From positions 1 to 8,183 of the forward strand of contig USJQ01000037.1 in the NCBI GenBank assembly GCA_900554985.1: a stretch of 8,183 nt of DNA, given 5' to 3'. This stretch comes from an uncultured Collinsella sp. Lineage in GTDB: Bacteria; Actinomycetota; Coriobacteriia; Coriobacteriales; Coriobacteriaceae. Position 1 is the stretch's first letter, and each line of letters opens with the position of its first letter. The position numbers were made by a program, and so were the translations under genes. Shown in pieces: positions 5,254 through 8,183 of this stretch. A model generated the notes under the pieces. It was not told the DNA's origin, searched no databases, and saw only the letters and a list, made by a program, of their open reading frames with translations.

Positions 5254-6027
5254 ATGGGCAACTTGAACAACGGCGCGCTCGAGCGCAACGACTCACGTCG
5301 CGTGGCACTGGTCACGGGCGGCTCGCGGGGTATCGGCCGCGCCTGCGCTGGCGGTCTGGCGGAGGACGGCTTTGATATCGCCGTCGTCTATGTCGGCAGC
5401 GTCGATGCGGCGCGCAAGACGTGCGAAGCCTGTGAGGCGGTTGGCGCCACGGCACGCGCATATCAATGCGACGTGGCCGATCCCGCTGCCGTCAACGCGT
5501 GCGTGGAAGCGGTCCTCAACGACTTTGGTTCCATTTGGGCGCTCGTCAACAACGCCGGCATCACCCGCGATGGCCTGCTCATACGCATGGGCGATGACGC
5601 ATTCGATCGCGTGCTCGATGTCAATCTCAAGGGAACATTCAATATGACGCGCGCGCTCACCAAGACCTTTATGCGCCAGCGCGGCGGTTGCGTCGTCAAC
5701 ATGAGCTCGGTCGTGGGCCTGATGGGCAATGCCGGGCAAGCCAACTACGCTGCTTCCAAGGCAGGCGTGATAGGGCTTACCAAGGCGGTGGCGCGCGAGC
5801 TTGCGCCCCGCGGCGTACGAGCGAACGCGGTCGCCCCCGGGTTTGTCGAGACAGATATGACGGCAAAGCTCTCGGAGAAGGTGCGTACGGCAACCGAGGA
5901 ACAGATTCCCCTTAAGCGCATGGCACGTCCCGAGGAAGTGGCCGGCGTGGTGCGCTTTCTCGCGAGCGATGCGGCTACATACATTCCGGGCGAGGTCGGG
6001 CGCGTCGACGGCGGAATGGCGATGTAG
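5254..6027 (+). CDS. fabG: 3-oxoacyl-ACP reductase
   Basis: FabG reduces 3-oxoacyl-ACP to 3-hydroxyacyl-ACP with NADPH. It is a classical short-chain dehydrogenase of 257 residues. The Rossmann glycine motif is TGGSRGIG (21-28), then NNAG (99-102), Asn124 in VNLKGTF, catalytic Ser152 in NMSSVVG, Tyr165 and Lys169 in GQANYAASKAG, and APGFVETDM after the active site. It ends VDGGMAM, the typical FabG tail. The N-terminus has about 14 residues before the first strand, more than in E. coli FabG. The start ATG 5254 is supported by AAAGGA five bases upstream; no internal start near the first strand is as well placed. It follows fabD by 30 bases. Short-chain dehydrogenases are a large family, but operon context and the MGNAGQANY segment make FabG secure. 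Confidence 0.95.
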   Translation: MGNLNNGALERNDSRRVALVTGGSRGIGRACAGGLAEDGFDIAVVYVGSVDAARKTCEACEAVGATARAYQCDVADPAAVNACVEAVLNDFGSIWALVNNAGITRDGLLIRMGDDAFDRVLDVNLKGTFNMTRALTKTFMRQRGGCVVNMSSVVGLMGNAGQANYAASKAGVIGLTKAVARELAPRGVRANAVAPGFVETDMTAKLSEKVRTATEEQIPLKRMARPEEVAGVVRFLASDAATYIPGEVGRVDGGMAM

Positions 6028-6054
6028 AAACCAGGGCCGAAGAACGGCTTGGAT

Positions 6055-6060
6055 GAGGAG
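6055..6060 (+). promoter_or_regulatory. Ribosome binding site deciding the fabF start
   Basis: GAGGAG lies six bases before ATG 6067 and three before ATG 6064. It overlaps the frame of an upstream TTG (6049), which would add six residues with no homology. ATG 6067 is preferred. Confidence 0.7.
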
Positions 6061-6066
6061 ACCATG

Positions 6067-7314
6067 ATGGAACAGAGAGTTGCAATCACCGGCATCGGTG
6101 CCGTATCGCCGCTCGGCAACACCGCGCTTGCCACCTGGGCGGCCATGTGCGCCGGGACCTGTGGCATCGGCCCGATCACGCACTTCGATACCGATGCGTT
6201 TACCGTCAAGGTGGCGGCCGAAGTCAAGGGCTTTGACGGCAACGAGTACTTTGGCAAGCGTGACGCCAAGCATCTGGACCCCTGCGTTCAGTTTGCGATG
6301 GCGGCTTCGGACGAGGCAATGCACGATGCGGGCTTTGATGTCGAAGGCGCCATCGATCGTGAGCGCCTGGGCGTCTACGTGGGCTCGGGCGTGGGCGGCA
6401 TGACGACGCTCGTCGACAACGTCCACACGATCGCCGATCGTGGACCTCGCCGCGCATCGCCCTATATGATTGCGATGATGATCCCCAACATGGTTTCGGG
6501 CAATATCGCGATCCGCCACAAGGCAAAGGGACCGACCCTGCCAGTCGTGACTGCTTGCGCGACCTCGGCCCATGCGGTGGGCGAGGCGTTCCGCGCAATC
6601 AAGCACGGCTATGCCGACGCGATCCTCGCGGGCGGCGCCGAGGCGGCCATTATCCCCGATGCCGTTGCAGGCTTTACGTCCTGCCGCGCATTGACCACCA
6701 ACCCCGATCCTGCGACGGCTTGCCGCCCGTTCGATGCAGACCGCGACGGCTTTGTGATGGGCGAGGGCGCTTGCGTGCTGGTACTCGAGAGCATGGAACA
6801 TGCGCAGGCGCGCGGTGCGCACATTTATGCCGAGGTCGTGGGCTACGGCAACACCGATGATGCCTATCACATCACGAGCCCCGATCCCGAGGCTGCCGGC
6901 ATTGCCCGTGCGATATCGCTGGCGGTGGCCGAGGGCGACGTTAAGCCTTTCGAGGGCCTCTACATCAACGCTCACGGCACCTCGACCAAGCTCAACGATT
7001 CGTCCGAGACGGCGGGCATAAAGCGTGCGCTCGGCGAGGACGCGGCACGCGCCGCGCACGTCTCGTCGACCAAGTCGATGACCGGTCACATGATCGGCGC
7101 CACGGGTGCCATTGAGGTCATGGCCTGCGCCATGGCGCTCGAGCAGGGCGTGGTACCCCCGACCATTAACTACCACACGCCCGATCCCGCCTGCGATCTT
7201 GACTACACGCCCAATCGCGCGGTTCGCGCCGACCTTACCTGGGCGCTTTCGACCAACCTAGGCTTTGGCGGGCACAACGCCGCCATCGCGCTGCGTAGAT
7301 ATACGAGGAGCTAG
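6067..7314 (+). CDS. fabF: 3-oxoacyl-ACP synthase II (elongating ketosynthase)
   Basis: FabF condenses acyl-ACP with malonyl-ACP, releasing CO2, in each elongation round. The protein has 415 residues from ATG 6067, the usual size. The thiolase-fold catalytic set is complete: Cys164 in VTACATSAHAVGEAF, His303 in NAHGTSTKLND, Lys336 and His341 in STKSMTGHMIGATGA. The N-terminus VAITGIGAVSPLG and the C-terminal NLGFGGHNAAIAL, with gate Phe400, also fit FabF. FabB is a relative, but position between fabG and accB and the closer fit to FabF segments favour FabF. ATG 6067 is chosen over ATG 6064 and TTG 6049 by ribosome-site spacing. It starts 39 bases after fabG and ends three bases before accB, whose ribosome site GAGGAG lies in the last fabF codons. 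Confidence 0.95.
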   Translation: MEQRVAITGIGAVSPLGNTALATWAAMCAGTCGIGPITHFDTDAFTVKVAAEVKGFDGNEYFGKRDAKHLDPCVQFAMAASDEAMHDAGFDVEGAIDRERLGVYVGSGVGGMTTLVDNVHTIADRGPRRASPYMIAMMIPNMVSGNIAIRHKAKGPTLPVVTACATSAHAVGEAFRAIKHGYADAILAGGAEAAIIPDAVAGFTSCRALTTNPDPATACRPFDADRDGFVMGEGACVLVLESMEHAQARGAHIYAEVVGYGNTDDAYHITSPDPEAAGIARAISLAVAEGDVKPFEGLYINAHGTSTKLNDSSETAGIKRALGEDAARAAHVSSTKSMTGHMIGATGAIEVMACAMALEQGVVPPTINYHTPDPACDLDYTPNRAVRADLTWALSTNLGFGGHNAAIALRRYTRS

Positions 7315-7317
7315 AGC

Positions 7318-7791
7318 ATGGATTCCAAAAGACTTGCCGAGATAGCCGATGTTATGGAGGACCGCGGCCTCACGCGCGTGCGGGTTGAGGAGCCCGATGG
7401 CACCGCGGTCGAACTTGAGCGCGCGAGCGCCGCACAGCCGGTTGCCGTGCCCATGCCTATGCCGAGCGCCATGGCCGCTCCGGTTGCGGCTCCCGCAGTC
7501 GCGCCTGCCGCACCGGAACCCGCCGCGCAGACACCTGCCGCCGCACCGGAGCCCAAGGGCACCGAGGTGACCGCACCCATGGTCGGCGTTTTCTATGCTG
7601 CCCCGGCGCCGGGCGACGAGCCGTTTGTGCACGTGGGCTCCAAGGTCAAGGCCGGCGAGACCCTCTGCATCATCGAGGCCATGAAGGTTCTCAACGAGGT
7701 GACGGCAGAGGCGGATGGCGAGGTGCTCGAGATCTGCGTGGCCGACGGCGACCTCGTGGAGTTTGGCAGCTGCCTCATGAGGATCGGATAG
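7318..7791 (+). CDS. accB: Biotin carboxyl carrier protein of acetyl-CoA carboxylase
   Basis: AccB carries CO2 on biotin between the biotin carboxylase (AccC) and the carboxyltransferase (AccDA) to make malonyl-CoA. The protein has 157 residues. A short N-terminal helix region (1-36) is followed by a flexible Ala/Pro-rich linker (about 37-80). The biotinyl domain follows, with the biotin-accepting Lys123 in CIIEAMKVLNEV. The segment APAPGDEPFVHVGSKVKAG contains the thumb region typical of BCCP, which separates it from lipoyl domains. The start ATG 7318 has GAGGAG seven bases upstream. It starts three bases after fabF and is followed by fabZ after nine bases, as in streptococcal and clostridial operons. 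The likely modifying enzyme, BirA, is encoded divergently at the head of the operon. Confidence 0.96.
   Translation: MDSKRLAEIADVMEDRGLTRVRVEEPDGTAVELERASAAQPVAVPMPMPSAMAAPVAAPAVAPAAPEPAAQTPAAAPEPKGTEVTAPMVGVFYAAPAPGDEPFVHVGSKVKAGETLCIIEAMKVLNEVTAEADGEVLEICVADGDLVEFGSCLMRIG
7504..7554 (+). repeat. Imperfect tandem repeat in the accB linker
   Basis: Two similar units encode PAAPEP (residues 63-68) and PAAAPEP (73-79), separated by a short Ala-rich stretch. Both lie in the Ala/Pro linker of AccB. Such linkers vary in length between strains because the DNA repeats can slip. The function is flexibility, not sequence-specific. Confidence 0.6.
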
Positions 7792-7800
7792 GTGATATCC

Positions 7801-8183
7801 ATGAACAAAGAAGAGCTCAAGAAGCTATTGCCGCATCGCGATCCGATGCTTTTGCTCGACGAAGCCGAGCTGGTGGGCGACGAGGCCCACGGCAAGATCA
7901 CGATTACGGGCGACGAGTACTTTTTGCAGGGGCATTTTCCGGGAAACCCGGTCGTCCCCGGCGTGATTCAGTGCGAGATGCTCGCCCAGAACTGCTGCGT
8001 GCTGCTGATGGGCGATGAGGAGGCGCGCGGCGCGACGCCGTTCTACACGAGTCTGGACAAGGTGCGCTTTAAGCGTCCGGTGCGCCCGGGCGACACGGTG
8101 GATCTGGTGTGCTCCATCACGCGTGCGCGCGGGCCGTTCCGCTTTGCGACGGGTACTGCGAGCGTCAACGGTGAGGTTTGCTG
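7801..8183 (+). CDS. fabZ: 3-hydroxyacyl-ACP dehydratase, 5' part (runs off the window)
   Basis: FabZ removes water from 3-hydroxyacyl-ACP to give trans-2-enoyl-ACP, the substrate of FabK. The first 127 codons are visible without a stop; the family is about 140-150 residues, so little is missing. The protein begins MNKEELKKLLPHRDPMLLLD. The hot-dog-fold active site is present: catalytic His45 in GHFPGNPVVPGV and Glu59 in IQCEMLAQN. YTSLDKVRFKRPVRPGD matches the central strand region. AGGTGA (7790-7795), overlapping the accB stop, lies five bases before ATG 7801 and is a modest ribosome site. FabA is unlikely because the PHR and HFPGNPVVPG motifs are FabZ-type. In related operons accC, accD and accA follow; that cannot be seen here. 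Confidence 0.95.
   Translation, partial: MNKEELKKLLPHRDPMLLLDEAELVGDEAHGKITITGDEYFLQGHFPGNPVVPGVIQCEMLAQNCCVLLMGDEEARGATPFYTSLDKVRFKRPVRPGDTVDLVCSITRARGPFRFATGTASVNGEVC

Noticed and set aside
5293..7176. A 627-codon open frame on the minus strand across fabG and fabF
   Set aside because: It lies opposite two genes with complete conserved motifs. Long antisense frames are common in GC-rich coding DNA, its composition is rich in Arg, His, Ala and Gly, and I recognise no domain or ribosome site.

Overview
This is a GC-rich, gene-dense chromosomal window of core housekeeping genes. The proteins, the high GC content, the occasional TTG start and the order of the lipid genes suggest an actinobacterium of the class Coriobacteriia, perhaps near Collinsella. 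That placement is inference from pattern; no database was searched.

Layout. (1) Positions 1-1108: the 3' end of fusA (elongation factor G), then rpsJ (ribosomal protein S10), closed by a strong intrinsic terminator. The usual tuf is missing between fusA and rpsJ, and the rest of the S10 operon does not follow. (2) 1163-1939, minus strand: birA, a biotin-protein ligase with no DNA-binding domain. (3) 1940-2113: a divergent regulatory region with two copies of a 16-bp palindrome-like element about the likely fabH promoter. (4) 2114 to the window end, plus strand: a tightly packed type II fatty-acid synthesis operon, fabH-acpP-fabK-fabD-fabG-fabF-accB-fabZ, with fabZ cut by the window edge.

The genes form one pathway. 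AccB carries biotin for acetyl-CoA carboxylase, and BirA would attach that biotin. FabD moves malonate from malonyl-CoA to AcpP. FabH starts chains by condensing acyl-CoA with malonyl-ACP. FabF elongates, FabG reduces the ketone, FabZ dehydrates and FabK (flavin enoyl reductase) completes the cycle. The order matches the streptococcal fab operon from fabH onward, but no fabT or fabM gene lies upstream; birA is there instead.

I see no mobile element, tRNA, CRISPR array, phage gene or defence system, and no clearly undescribed system. The best lead is the paired operator-like element before fabH, which implies a repressor encoded elsewhere. The next is the unusual fusA-rpsJ-terminator arrangement.
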